Origin: Bacillus sp. JCM 19034
GTDB lineage: Bacteria; Bacillota; Bacilli; Bacillales; Bacillaceae_D
Length of the DNA stretch: 64,000 nucleotides
Assembly (NCBI RefSeq): GCF_001310635.1
Contig: NZ_BAXR01000012.1
Coordinates: 16,154 to 80,153, forward strand
Direction: 5' to 3'
Each line of letters opens with the position of its first letter. Position 1 is the first letter of the stretch. The position numbers and the translations under genes were made by a program. Positions 10,566 to 20,466 of this stretch are shown piece by piece. The notes under the pieces are model-generated. The model was not told the DNA's origin, searched no databases, and worked only from the letters and a program-made list of their open reading frames with translations.

Positions 10566-11729
10566 TTAATTCACCTGATAATTAAGTCTTCCATCAACAA
10601 AGACTTTTTCAAGAATAGGAAGGCCATCCTTTTCAGAAATGATTAAAAGATCAGCTAACTTATTTTGTTCAATAGACCCTAAGTATTTATCGATTTGTAA
10701 TGCTTTTGCCGGATTTAATGTTGCTAGCTTAACAATTTCAACGAAGTCAAATCCCTTATTTTTCAATAAAAACAAACCTTGTAACAAGGAGCTAGGGTAA
10801 TAATCTGAGCACAACATATCCACAACTCCCTCCTCAATTGCATGAAGGGTGGAAAGGTTATCATTATGAGATCTTCCTAACAGTAAATTAGGAGCTCCCA
10901 TTACAACGGATAATTGTCTTGATTTAGCCGCTTTTGCTATAGGCAAATTGATTGGGAACTCGCTAATTCGCCCCTTCCATTTTCCCATAATATCCAGTGT
11001 TTCTATTGATGAATCATCATGAGAAGCTACTGGTACACCCTTTTCAAACGCTAATTCGGCAAGCCATTCAAACTCTTCCATTTGAAATGAATCATTTCCT
11101 TTTAGTTCTTTCATATGCTGATTTGCTTGTTCTTTCGTATAATTTAAACGTTTCATTATTTTTTCTCTTTGTACGTCAATGTTCATCCAAGCTCCCTTTC
11201 CCGGTGTATGATCCATAAAGGAAAGCTGATCAATCATATTGTTTACTAATAGTTTTTCGACAGTACGTAATCCTTTCTTATTTCTCATTTCATAACGCAA
11301 ATGGACTTTATGACGTAACAACGTAGCCTCTTTTCGATAATCATGTATGAACTCGATAACTTTCTCGAGGTTCTCATTCTGACGAATCCAATTCCCTTCA
11401 GCTAAGGAATAATACATGCTTAGAGAATGATACATCGTAGTTATTCCATGTCCTATTAATTGCCTTTCTAATTGGGTAAACGCGAACGGTAATGGCATTA
11501 TACTTGTTGGCCTAGGCTCTACCTCTTGTTCAATCGCATCACTATGTGAGTCTATTAATCCAGGTAAGACCCACTTATTTGTCGCATCAATATCGAAAGG
11601 TTGCGGGTCGTTTACCGAACCAGATTGTATATTAACGATGGATCCATTCTTAATCGTAATCGTACCACCTACGAGTATTTCATTTGGAGTAACGATATTC
11701 CCATTAAAGATTCGTATCGTATTCATCAC
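10566..11729 (-). CDS. phnM: PhnM-like amidohydrolase (ribose 1-methylphosphonate 5-triphosphate diphosphatase family)
   Basis: A 387-residue amidohydrolase. The N-terminal pattern (WVLPGLIDSHSDAIEQEVEPRP, split here only by reading) carries the metal-binding and PRP signature of PhnM. Further family marks are ASHDDSS, with its metal His/Asp pair, and CSDYYPSSLL near residue 300. In the C-P lyase pathway PhnM removes diphosphate from alkylphosphonate-ribose triphosphate. It is the last gene after phnD-phnC-phnE on the same strand, 75 bases after phnE. No other C-P lyase gene (phnG-L, phnJ) is present in the window, so either those genes are elsewhere or this enzyme acts on another phosphonate-linked compound. 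Confidence 0.85.
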   Translation of the reverse strand: MMNTIRIFNGNIVTPNEILVGGTITIKNGSIVNIQSGSVNDPQPFDIDATNKWVLPGLIDSHSDAIEQEVEPRPTSIMPLPFAFTQLERQLIGHGITTMYHSLSMYYSLAEGNWIRQNENLEKVIEFIHDYRKEATLLRHKVHLRYEMRNKKGLRTVEKLLVNNMIDQLSFMDHTPGKGAWMNIDVQREKIMKRLNYTKEQANQHMKELKGNDSFQMEEFEWLAELAFEKGVPVASHDDSSIETLDIMGKWKGRISEFPINLPIAKAAKSRQLSVVMGAPNLLLGRSHNDNLSTLHAIEEGVVDMLCSDYYPSSLLQGLFLLKNKGFDFVEIVKLATLNPAKALQIDKYLGSIEQNKLADLLIISEKDGLPILEKVFVDGRLNYQVN

Positions 11730-11804
11730 TTAACCACCATTCTACTCATATCTAAATGTGCTTACATAGAAAAGAAGTAGGGAACATCCTACCTCTCTTG
11801 ATTC

Positions 11805-12614
11805 TTATATCACCTTTTTTCTAACCGTTGACGAAATTTGTTCAACCGTTATTACAACGATAAGGATGAGGATAATAATCATTAACGCCTCATCAAAGCG
11901 TCTTAATGTCATTGAAGTCGATAGTTCAACTCCTATCCCCCCTGCACCAACTAGTCCAAGAACAACAGCGGACCGAATTGCTTTTTCAATACTGAATAAA
12001 CTTGTCCCAACAAACGATGGAAAACCAATTGGAATGATGGAACCCATAATGACGCCTAAACGTGAAGAGCCTGTAGATTCCAAAGCTTCCGATGGCCCCT
12101 TATCAATTTCTTCAATACGTTCAGAAAAAAAACGTGCACAAAAACCAATCGTATCAAGCGTAATCGTTAATATACCCGCTAACGGTCCAAGTCCGACCGA
12201 AATAACAAAAATAAGTGCCCATACTAAATCAGGAATCGTTCTTAAAGTTGAAACAATACCCTTTGTTATATAACTAACCATTGGATGAATCGTTGTATTT
12301 CTAGAAGCAAGAATAGCTATAGGCAAACTCAATATCACACCAAATACTGTTCCAACAAGAGCAATCTGAAAGGTTTCATACATTGCCACGGATATGGAAC
12401 TTAGCCTGCTTGGATCTGGTGGAAAAGCACCCATTATAAATTTGAACATATTTCCGGACCCTGTAATCAGCCGCTCAAAAGAAACATCCCCTTGTTTTAA
12501 TCCTGCAATAAAAAGAGCGAAAAAGGCAACCCATCCAACCCAAGCTAGGAGAGATGGCTTCTGAAAACGTGATGGCATATGTTCATAATATTTCTCTTGT
12601 TCTCTGTTTTTCAT
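11805..12614 (-). CDS. phnE: PhnE, phosphonate ABC transporter permease
   Basis: A 269-residue integral membrane protein with about six membrane segments and the binding-protein-dependent transport permease (EAA) loop (EALESTGSSRLGVIMGSIIPIGFP). It forms the channel of the PhnCDE importer. The start ATG 12614 overlaps the phnC stop by four bases (ATGA), giving translational coupling. The close homologues are phosphonate/phosphite permeases, but the exact ligand is not readable from sequence. Confidence 0.9.
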   Translation of the reverse strand: MKNREQEKYYEHMPSRFQKPSLLAWVGWVAFFALFIAGLKQGDVSFERLITGSGNMFKFIMGAFPPDPSRLSSISVAMYETFQIALVGTVFGVILSLPIAILASRNTTIHPMVSYITKGIVSTLRTIPDLVWALIFVISVGLGPLAGILTITLDTIGFCARFFSERIEEIDKGPSEALESTGSSRLGVIMGSIIPIGFPSFVGTSLFSIEKAIRSAVVLGLVGAGGIGVELSTSMTLRRFDEALMIIILILIVVITVEQISSTVRKKVI

Positions 12615-13383
12615 TTTTCTCCCTCCTCTGCTTGTCCGTTATCATGATTATAAAGATCGTTAAGTTCAGAAGGAGCAATTTCACCTACTGGTTTATCTAT
12701 CACTTTCAATCCTTTTTTCAATGCTATAATTCTTTCACCATATTCAAGGGCAATATCCATTTGATGAAGGATGCAAATGACTGTTAATTTCCGTTCTCTC
12801 GTTACTTCCCATAGTAAATCCATCACTTCACGACCTGCCTTCGGATCTAAACTAGCAATAGGCTCATCCGCAAGAACCATTTCAGGCTTTTGCATTAGCA
12901 TTCGGGCAATCGCCACTCGCTGTTGTTGCCCGCCAGATAATTGATCCGCTCGCCGCTTCGCTAGATGAGAAAGCCCAACACGTTCAAGGCAATACATTGC
13001 TTCCATCCTTAATTGCTTTGTCGCAAATGGAGCAAAGGTCTCAAAAGGAGTTCTTACACTCCCTAACGCACCGAATAATACATTTTGAAACACAGTTAAA
13101 TTATGAATAAGATGAAAATGCTGAAAGACCATTCCGATCCTTTTACGTACCGGACGTAGTTGACGTTTATTTAATTTCGTTAAATCTTGATTGTTAAATA
13201 AAATCTTACCTTCTGTAGGTGATTCAAAACTGCTTATACAACGGAAAAGGGTCGATTTACCCGACCCATTGTGGCCCAGCAAAACAACCCCTTCACCGTT
13301 CTGTACATCAAAGTTGATATTATTTAATGCAGTTGTCCCATCCGAGAATGTTTTTTAACTCCTTGTACAGAAAGAGAAATCAC
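12611..13383 (-). CDS. phnC: PhnC, phosphonate ABC transporter ATPase (one frameshift)
   Basis: ABC ATPase with Walker A GHNGSGKST, signature LSGGQQQR and Walker B MVLADEP. The open frame as read begins only at 13282, without the family's first about 33 residues. Upstream, GTG 13383, preceded by AGGAGGGAATTC, starts VISLSVQGVKK, and the frame breaks in the A run at 13351-13356. One extra A restores TFSDGTTALNNI and joins the Walker A frame. I therefore annotate one gene of about 257 residues with a homopolymer deletion. It lies between phnD and phnE and powers uptake of the phosphonate ligand. Confidence 0.9.
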
Positions 13384-13394
13384 AGAATTCCCTC

Positions 13395-14321
13395 CTATTC
13401 CAACTCTAGCCCAAGCACGCGATAGGCTTCACGCATTGAATCATAATCTGAATCTTGTGCTTCAACAAATCGTGCTTCTAAATATTTATCATTTTCACCA
13501 GTAATGGTAATTGACTCGATTATCTTATTCTGATTTTCAAGAATAGCCTCTTGAACAGCTTTCACAAAATCAGCAGGCAAATTGGGACCGACAACAAATA
13601 CATCATTCGGTAATGGTGGTCCTTCGACTAATAAACGATATTTCCCTTCGCCATCTTCTTCAACAATTTGATGATAATCTTTAATACCAGTAGCTAGTAC
13701 GTCAACTTCGTGGTTTTTAAATGCTTCAATTCGAGCTCCGTCTAATAGCTTAATATCAACATCACGATCCAAATCAAATCCAGCTTCAATTAAAATTTGG
13801 CTCGGTCCAATGTGACCACTTGTTGAACCAGCATCCTTCATAGCAATAGATGTGCCTTTAATATCTTCAAGAGTATGATAATCACTATCCTCATGAACGA
13901 TAATCGCTGCACTGTATTCAGAACGCTCAATGCCGATAATTGGCTCTGCTTCTGGTACGACAGCCCTAATTTGTGCGTATTCAGATGGTCCAGCTAATAA
14001 CATATCAACCTGATCATATTCTAGGGCAGTAGCACCGATAATACGGTCAGTTACAGCAAAGAATTCAACCTCTATATCAAGAACTTCTTCTAATGCATCT
14101 TTGAACGGACCAAATTCACGTTGTAATTCTTCCATTCCCTCAACGCCAGTATCTGCAAAGCGAATTTTGTCTGGCCAATCTTCTCTACTACCTGTTTCTT
14201 CACTAGAAGCATTATCTTCTTGCTCATTATCTTTCTCAGGTTCGTTAGAAGCTGACTCACCACAGGCTACTAATAAAAGAGCTACAAACATTAAGGCTAG
14301 AATTACTTTTATCTTTTTCAT
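13395..14321 (-). CDS. phnD: PhnD, phosphonate-binding lipoprotein
   Basis: A 308-residue solute-binding protein with a lipoprotein signal peptide (MKKIKVILALMFVALLLVACG, lipobox LVAC, Cys at residue 20). An E/D/N-rich linker follows, then the PhnD/SsuA-like periplasmic binding fold (IRFADTG, DMLLAGPSEYAQIR, DAGSTSGHIGPSQ). The SGHIGPSQ-type loop binds phosphate groups in this family. The ATG has a GGGGG ribosome site. It is the first gene of the operon, directly behind the PhoP-like box and a TATACT -10 element. Confidence 0.92.
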   Translation of the reverse strand: MKKIKVILALMFVALLLVACGESASNEPEKDNEQEDNASSEETGSREDWPDKIRFADTGVEGMEELQREFGPFKDALEEVLDIEVEFFAVTDRIIGATALEYDQVDMLLAGPSEYAQIRAVVPEAEPIIGIERSEYSAAIIVHEDSDYHTLEDIKGTSIAMKDAGSTSGHIGPSQILIEAGFDLDRDVDIKLLDGARIEAFKNHEVDVLATGIKDYHQIVEEDGEGKYRLLVEGPPLPNDVFVVGPNLPADFVKAVQEAILENQNKIIESITITGENDKYLEARFVEAQDSDYDSMREAYRVLGLELE

Positions 14322-14361
14322 ATGAGTCCCCCCGCGTAGGTGTATTTTTCTTACTTGTCCA

Positions 14362-14415
14362 AGTATAAGGGAGTAGTATTAACCGTATTTGGATATAAAG
14401 TAAAAGAGTTGTTAA
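14362..14415 (-). promoter_or_regulatory. candidate PhoP box and promoter of phnD
   Basis: On the minus strand four 6-mers are spaced exactly 11 bp apart: TTAACA (14410-14415), TTTACT (14399-14404), TCCAAA (14388-14393) and TTAATA (14377-14382). TATACT (14362-14367) follows as the -10 box. Bacillus PhoP binds TT(A/C)ACA-like repeats with 11-bp periodicity over the -35 region, so phosphate-starvation control of the phosphonate genes is likely. Confidence 0.55.
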
Positions 14416-14507
14416 GATTTTTTAAAGGTATTTTCCATTTAATCAATAATGAACGAAACCATTCCGCGTGCTAGTAACAAATGTTTAAACGATATAAACA
14501 CATTAAA

Positions 14508-14539
14508 GCCCCTCACAAGCTAATTAACTTGCGAGAGGC
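14508..14539 (-). terminator. hairpin upstream of the phn operon
   Basis: A 12-bp stem with two G-U pairs on the minus strand: GCCTCTCGCAAG and CTTGTGAGGGGC, with an 8-base loop, then TTTAATGTGTTT. It probably stops transcripts arriving from the efflux operon before the phn promoter. Confidence 0.6.
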
Positions 14540-14695
14540 TATGCTGCTTTTGCAATGACTACTTTTATTCAAGGACCATTAAATACCAGGGATCAAGATC
14601 TCCATATCCGATCCAGTTACTGTACTTTGAAATGGACCCTTTTGAGTTTAAATAATAGCTCAATTCTAACCTATAAATACACAAAGAGTAATGGA

Positions 14696-14723
14696 AAAGA
14701 GACTCTCACATCACTTGTGAAAG
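14696..14723 (-). terminator. candidate terminator of the efflux operon
   Basis: Minus-strand stem CTTTCACA/TGTGAGAG (one wobble, 5-base loop), followed by TCTCTTTT. It lies about 60 bases after the ABC ATPase gene. Confidence 0.5.
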
Positions 14724-14779
14724 ACCTCTAATCCGCTCTCGTAAAAGGTGTTATAGTTATATAGAAAAACAGTAGAAAC

Positions 14780-15547
14780 CTAAAAACCCTTTTCAACTAA
14801 CCATCTCATCAAACTTTCTTCTCTATTTTTCGGATTGTCATATTGCGGGTCGTATTTTCTCATTCTCTTCTCTGCAATTAGTTTTCCATCTACCATAAAC
14901 AATACCCTTTCAGTTTTCGCTGCCACCTTTGCGTCATGGGTAACGAGCATAATTGTCGTCCCTTTTTTGTTAATCTCTGTAAGGATGGACATAACCTCTG
15001 CTGTTGATTTTGAATCCAATGCCCCTGTTGGTTCGTCTCCAAAGATAATATCTGGTTCATTGATCAATGCTCTACAAATAGCAACTCTTTGCAACTGTCC
15101 GCCAGAGCCTTGCGTAATAGAATGATCTGCAAGCTTTTCAATCCCCGTCATTTTCATTAGTTTCTTCGCTTTTTGATGGATCAAATATTTATCTGCATCT
15201 TTTGAAACTAGTGCAGGAAACATAACATTATCAATTAATGATAAATTTTTTAAGAGATTAATATCTTGAAAAATAAATCCCATGCTTTTCAGGCGAATGT
15301 TTGCCAATGTCTCTTCTTTTAGACGAGAAATTTCATTACCTTTAAATGCCACGCTTCCTGATGTGATTTTATCCATGCCACTTATATTATATAGCAGTGT
15401 TGATTTCCCACTTCCAGAAGGCCCCATCACTGATACGAATTCGCCCTCTTCAATCTCCAAGCTTATATCCTTTAAGATTTGTAGCGTATGTTGATTTCCT
15501 AATTTCACGTGTTTGTTCACATTTCTAGCTTCTACTATAAGGCTCAT
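14780..15547 (-). CDS. MacB/LolD-type ABC transporter ATPase
   Basis: A 255-residue ATPase with Walker A GPSGSGKST, a SGG signature in the variant form GSGGQLQR, Walker B IIFGDEPTGALDSKS and the H-loop THD. The DEPTGALD Walker B type is typical of ATPases that pair with FtsX-like permeases in drug, peptide or lipoprotein export. The partner permease lies immediately upstream on the same strand. ATG 15547 has an AGGGAG site. It is the last gene of the tetR-MFS-permease-ATPase operon. Confidence 0.9.
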   Translation of the reverse strand: MSLIVEARNVNKHVKLGNQHTLQILKDISLEIEEGEFVSVMGPSGSGKSTLLYNISGMDKITSGSVAFKGNEISRLKEETLANIRLKSMGFIFQDINLLKNLSLIDNVMFPALVSKDADKYLIHQKAKKLMKMTGIEKLADHSITQGSGGQLQRVAICRALINEPDIIFGDEPTGALDSKSTAEVMSILTEINKKGTTIMLVTHDAKVAAKTERVLFMVDGKLIAEKRMRKYDPQYDNPKNREESLMRWLVEKGF

Positions 15548-15612
15548 TTATCATACTCCCTTGCCAATTATTATAATCAACGTACATCCTCGATCAGCCT
15601 TCTAAAGCACAT

Positions 15613-17967
15613 CTAACTTTTTAAAATGACTGATAAATCATCTGTAACAGCTACCTTACAGGATACATAGATTGTCATTCCAACTACTGCAATCAGTACC
15701 AACGGACATAGTAGCCAAGTCTGCCAGGCAACCGTAATCAATTCAATTTTGGCAGCTCCCATAGAGGACATCGCCATACTTACTATAACCCCACCTAAGT
15801 AATTGGAAGCTAGTACTCCGAAAATGATTCCTACTACTAATACCATCAACGTTCCTGCCATATATTGATGACGAATATTTTGTGAAGTTAGTCCGACACT
15901 TCGCATAATAGCAATCTGCGACATATCTTTTGATAATAACATGCGAAGGAATAAGGCCGTTATTAATACAATAATAATGACGGCAATGGCCATCCCTCCT
16001 ATAACAATAATGCTCATTTGATCAATAATATTTCCAAGGGTTTGTTGTGTATAATCTTTGATATCATTGACTTGTGCAAAGTCATAGGTAGCCTGATAAT
16101 CGTACATTTTTCTTTGTATATCCACACCCGGAGCAACATCTATGTTCACGATATACCAAAGAACGGCATCGTTATTAATACCAAGACTTGTATCCGCCTT
16201 AGCTGTTTTCCCTCCGTTTGTGATATCTTGATAGATTCCCGTTACTTTCAACGTTCTTTCTTGTCCGTTAGCCTTTACTATTACTTCATCTCCCACTCTC
16301 TTGTTTAATACGTCCTTTGATGCATTTGCATAAGATAGTGAGATCTCACCTTCATTCTCAGGAGCTCTTCCTTCTAGGTATTTTAATGGAAATACAGAAA
16401 AGTCTCCGATCTCAATATTTATATAATCCCAATTACCTTCAGCATTTTTGACCTGGTAAGAGCTTGTTATGAAGGCTGCGTACTTTTCAATGTCAGAATC
16501 ATTTTGGAGCTCTTCCTGCAGCCTTTGAAAATCTTCTGTTATCATGTCCGTCAAGCGAAGGTCAATTCGCATGTCGGATTTTCCGATACCCATGTAAGTA
16601 GAAAATTCCGGTGAATTCATGGTGTTAAAGATAGTAAGAGGGAGGATGATAATAAATGTACATACAATATAAATGAAAAACAGCAACCTATATAATTTAG
16701 ATCGTTTCCAAACATCCCTTAAGCCCATATAAATATTAGTGCTAAAAAACTTGTTCTTAAGCAGTGGCAAACTGTATTTTCGTTCCTTACCACGTTCCAT
16801 AATAGCTGATCGCAAGGCTTCTACTGCGGAAATTTTATCAATTCTTTTCAACACTTTCTTGCAATATATTACAATCATGAAATAGATTACAAGTGGAGCA
16901 ATAAGAGATAATACATATTTTAAATTTCCTGATAAATCTGAGGAGATGTAAAGCTTCATATTTCCGTTAAATAGATTTACTACCACAAAGGAAAGCAGAT
17001 AGCCTAGTATACCAGCAATTATGGCCATGATTCTGTATTTATTAAGATATACCTTCTTTATATCCTTTTTGGATAAACCTATTGCTTTCATTACACCAAT
17101 TTCTCTTAAATCTTCATCAATCGTTGCCAAAAACGTCATTCTAATACAAAGAGAAGCAATAATTATCAAGAGAAAACTGATAAGAATAATGACCATTGCC
17201 ACCGCTGCATCTGACATTGCATTAAATAATAAGAAGATCATTCCTTCGACTGTTGGACCATTAGCCGGAAGCCCAGCTTCGATATAGGCAGTTTGTACGG
17301 CTTGGGAATCCCCATCTTCAGTTAGTTTAAATTCAATGAGATATTCTAGTTCCGTTGCCTGCATCTTGTACATTTCATCATAATCTTCCTGATTCAGAAC
17401 AAATCGTTTCGAGGAAGTAAGAGAAGAGTTCATTTCATAATCTCTAGCATAATCTGAAATGACAAACTCCTTATAATATTCACCGCTTTTCACTCTAATC
17501 GTTTCGCCGATTTCTAAGTCATATTGCTGCATGAAGTAGATAGGAACGGCGACTTCTCCTGCTTTTACATTTAGCTTTTCGTTATTTAAATCTAATATAA
17601 AATCAAACTTTTCATTCTGAACTACAAATGAAATATCCTGTACCGTGCCAGCCATCGTTTGATTTTCACCAAAATGAATCTGACTTCCATCGACCGTTAA
17701 GAGAACCATCGTTTCCTGCATCGCGATATGTTCACGATGATCCTCAGTAAATTGATCAATTTTCTCCTGATCAAATTCTCCGGAATGCATTTGAGTAATA
17801 TCGGCAGGGACTGCTCGTTCTTGTAATTCAGACATTGACTGAATGAGATTGGCGATGTTATTTGTCGCACTAGCTGCAAGGATAACAGCCAACGTCATAC
17901 ATACAAATACAGCAATCGTGACCATTTTGTTCCTTAAAAAATCGTTCTTCACCATTTTAAAAAACAT
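15613..17967 (-). CDS. FtsX-like ABC transporter permease
   Basis: A 784-residue permease from ATG 17967 (MFFKMVKND), chosen because a CAGGGGGA site precedes it. The longer reading starts with an implausible basic stretch. It has a first membrane segment, an extracytoplasmic domain, three segments with the FtsX loop (REIGVMKAIGLSKKDI), a second extracytoplasmic domain, and a final three-segment FtsX block (SQIAIMRSVGLTSQNIR). This duplicated layout is that of MacB/BceB-like exporters working with the ATPase downstream. Its substrate is unknown. The operon also carries an MFS pump and a TetR regulator, suggesting response to a toxic compound. Confidence 0.88.
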   Translation of the reverse strand: MFFKMVKNDFLRNKMVTIAVFVCMTLAVILAASATNNIANLIQSMSELQERAVPADITQMHSGEFDQEKIDQFTEDHREHIAMQETMVLLTVDGSQIHFGENQTMAGTVQDISFVVQNEKFDFILDLNNEKLNVKAGEVAVPIYFMQQYDLEIGETIRVKSGEYYKEFVISDYARDYEMNSSLTSSKRFVLNQEDYDEMYKMQATELEYLIEFKLTEDGDSQAVQTAYIEAGLPANGPTVEGMIFLLFNAMSDAAVAMVIILISFLLIIIASLCIRMTFLATIDEDLREIGVMKAIGLSKKDIKKVYLNKYRIMAIIAGILGYLLSFVVVNLFNGNMKLYISSDLSGNLKYVLSLIAPLVIYFMIVIYCKKVLKRIDKISAVEALRSAIMERGKERKYSLPLLKNKFFSTNIYMGLRDVWKRSKLYRLLFFIYIVCTFIIILPLTIFNTMNSPEFSTYMGIGKSDMRIDLRLTDMITEDFQRLQEELQNDSDIEKYAAFITSSYQVKNAEGNWDYINIEIGDFSVFPLKYLEGRAPENEGEISLSYANASKDVLNKRVGDEVIVKANGQERTLKVTGIYQDITNGGKTAKADTSLGINNDAVLWYIVNIDVAPGVDIQRKMYDYQATYDFAQVNDIKDYTQQTLGNIIDQMSIIVIGGMAIAVIIIVLITALFLRMLLSKDMSQIAIMRSVGLTSQNIRHQYMAGTLMVLVVGIIFGVLASNYLGGVIVSMAMSSMGAAKIELITVAWQTWLLCPLVLIAVVGMTIYVSCKVAVTDDLSVILKS

Positions 17968-18009
17968 TATTTTCCCCCTGGCTTTTGCATGCCTTCTTCG
18001 CAAAATTTC

Positions 18010-19340
18010 CTATTCATGAGATAATTGTTCTGATTGGTAACGACTACCTATACCTATTTGTGTTTCCATATCACGAATACCCTTTGATTTCGATACAAAT
18101 AGTGCCGTAACAACGAGACCCATTCCGGCAAGAATGATTACTAACCCAATACCCCTTGTCTCACCTGTTCCTATCATTTTCCCAACAGTATCTGCAAGCA
18201 CGCCTCCTTCTACAAGTGCTGGATTAAATACATAGTCTGCTAAAACCCCACCTAAAACGTACGCTGCTACAAATCCTAGCTGTGAAATTAAAGAAATAAG
18301 TCCCCATGCTCTGCCCTGCTTATCATTATCGATTGATTTTCTTATGAGAACATCGATACATGCATTGGCAAATGGCAACGATGCAAAAAACAAAAATCCA
18401 AATATAATAATGATTGGGATACTAGTAGTGGCACCAAACCCTGCCATCGTAATACCAGACACAATAAAGCTCATGATCATGACGTTCACATAGTTTTTCT
18501 TAATAAGGCCATTTCCAATAATAATACTTGACACCATCATCCCACAGGCAACGACTGTTTGGAGAATTCCTGTCGTTTTCTCATCGGCAAAGGATAAGAT
18601 CATTGGTTTTGACAGTACTTGAATAATTCCCATGTAGAACATTAAAAATGAAACAAGCACAATTAATAGCATAACTCCTTTAGATTGGAGAATAATCAAC
18701 CATCCTTCTTTTAATTCCTTGAAAAATTCAATTCTTTCTTACTCTGTGGTTTAACTGCAAGAGATTTCCTTATTGAGAAGATTGCAATGACTGTGACAAT
18801 AAAAGTGAGTATATCGATGACGAGAATCACCTCCATACTGTAAAAGGCTAATATTAATCCACCTAAAATCGGTGAAATCAAAAACTTAGAAGAAGAGGCA
18901 ACTCCCATCAATCCACTCGCTTTTGTATATTCCTCCTCTGTCAGTAAATCTGTAATGGTTGCTTTGTATGCTGGGTTTAACAATGCTGAAAAAACAGAAC
19001 TAAATCCAATACACAGGCAGATTTGCCACACCTGAATTTCTCCAGAAAGCATAAGGCCTAATAGCACAAGTAGTGCACATCCCGAAACGATATCTCCGAT
19101 CATCATGAGTAACCTTCGATCATATCGGTCTGCAAGAACTCCCGCAGCTGGTGCTAGTAAAATCATCGGTAAAAGGGCGGCCATTTCCACCATTGCGATA
19201 TCCACCGCTGATTGTGTCATTAGCCACACATATACCCCAAGACCAAAAGCTGTCAATCCAGTACCAATATTAGATATCAATTCCCCAGTCCAGAGTACTA
19301 GAAATTTGTTAAATCCATTTTCTATTTTTAATTCATTCAC
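18010..19340 (-). CDS. MFS efflux transporter (one frameshift)
   Basis: Major facilitator protein of about 443 residues in the MefA/enterobactin-exporter-like (MFS_3) group. The N-terminal half (to 18711) has six membrane segments and the motif GVLADRYDRR. The C-terminal half (to 18010) has the other six. The frame breaks at about 18733: the next frame reads EFFKELKEGWLIIL directly into the second half, with no gap in membrane topology. One gene with a single-base indel is thus more likely than two half-transporters. It lies 66 bases after tetR and just before the ABC permease. Confidence 0.85.
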
Positions 19341-19405
19341 TATGTAGTATCTCCTCTCAACAACTACTTTGTCCCATACCGTCTATTAAGAAGAAAAACT
19401 CCGTA

Positions 19406-20044
19406 TTATTCATCACTATTGCTGCCAAACATCTCTATAATATACATAAAACTTCCGCTTTCAGCACCAAGCAATCTTTCTAAGTTATAAACAAACGCCT
19501 GTATGCGAGATAGTTGCTCATCGTTAGTCATCTCGACCATATCATCATCAAAAACGGTATTCAGATATATGACGACCATTTCCATGCACTCAAACGGAAA
19601 TGGTGTGTTAAACAACCCTTGCTCAATCCCTTCACGGATGATATCTGTTAGTATTCTGGGAACGTTGTTAATGATGACCTTTTGTATCTTTTGATGCATT
19701 AATGCATTTTGCGGCTTATGAATGTGCTCTTTAATTTCTTTGCCGCTTTCCCCATCTACGTTTAGAGCCATGACCACACGAAAAATACGCTCGTGTATCG
19801 GGATACTCTTGTCTAAAGCAACTTCATTGGCCGCACTTAAAATCTGATTACTATAACGCTCAATTAGGCCATCCATAATCGCCTCTTTCGATTTGAAGTG
19901 ATGATAGAGCGTGCCCCTTGCAATTCCGACTTTTTCAAGAATATCTTTTGTGCTCGTGCCATCAAAGCCTTTCTGAGCAAAAAGCTCTTCAGCTGCATCT
20001 AGTATTTCGTTTTTTCGGTCATCCGCTTCTTTGACAACTCTCAT
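19406..20044 (-). CDS. TetR/AcrR-family transcriptional regulator
   Basis: A 212-residue regulator. The N-terminal helix-turn-helix (IARGTLYHHFKSKEAIMDGL, about residues 37-56) is typical of TetR. The C-terminal ligand-binding part is divergent, so the inducer is not predictable. ATG 20044 is preceded by AAGGAGATGTAAT. It opens the efflux operon and has a palindromic operator directly in front, which suggests that it represses itself together with the MFS and ABC exporters downstream. Confidence 0.9.
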   Translation of the reverse strand: MRVVKEADDRKNEILDAAEELFAQKGFDGTSTKDILEKVGIARGTLYHHFKSKEAIMDGLIERYSNQILSAANEVALDKSIPIHERIFRVVMALNVDGESGKEIKEHIHKPQNALMHQKIQKVIINNVPRILTDIIREGIEQGLFNTPFPFECMEMVVIYLNTVFDDDMVEMTNDEQLSRIQAFVYNLERLLGAESGSFMYIIEMFGSNSDE

Positions 20045-20079
20045 TATTACATCTCCTTGTAATTCTTCTTACATCACAG

Positions 20080-20127
20080 ACCGACTGTCTGTCGGTATTA
20101 GAATATCATACCATATTAAATTGTCAA
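20080..20127 (-). promoter_or_regulatory. tetR operator and promoter
   Basis: Palindrome ACCGAC-N5-GTCGGT at 20080-20096. A TTGACA -35 box lies at 20122-20127 and a TATTCT-like -10 box near 20100-20105, so the palindrome covers the transcription start. This is the usual geometry of a TetR auto-repressor. Confidence 0.7.
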
Positions 20128-20466
20128 TATGTTCGATCAAATTATTCATAAATTTTAAAAATGAATATGAATAAGGCGTCTCAAAAGCTTAGACACTAAT
20201 GAAACGCAATCTAGGGGGATATGATAAAGTTGGGGAGAACATGAAAGAAGTATTAATAGATAGGTCTAGCTCCGGGTAAAAATGCTTACTTAGCTACTTT
20301 ATACAAGAGCTCCCTCTGAACGTTAGGAATGACAATCTATCGAGTAACTCAGACAGTTCATAAAAGTTTGGACTAATGATGTTTTGGAGAAGGAAAAATT
20401 GTATTAAATCAGTAGCCTCTCAAACGTTCAGTGAACTCATGAGAAGTACCAATTTTTCACCTTATT
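20128..20466. other. intergenic region without a recognised gene
   Basis: About 340 bases between the tetR promoter and the end of the next MFS gene. I see no intact ORF and no clear hairpin or RNA. A string of unrelated short frames could be decayed coding DNA, but no family is recognisable. Confidence 0.4.

Noticed and set aside
18010..18699. separate half-size MFS gene
   Set aside because: The two halves join through one base change with continuous membrane topology.
20160..20460. possible insertion-sequence remnant after tetR
   Set aside because: Some sequence feels non-random, but there are no inverted repeats, no transposase frame and no target duplication.
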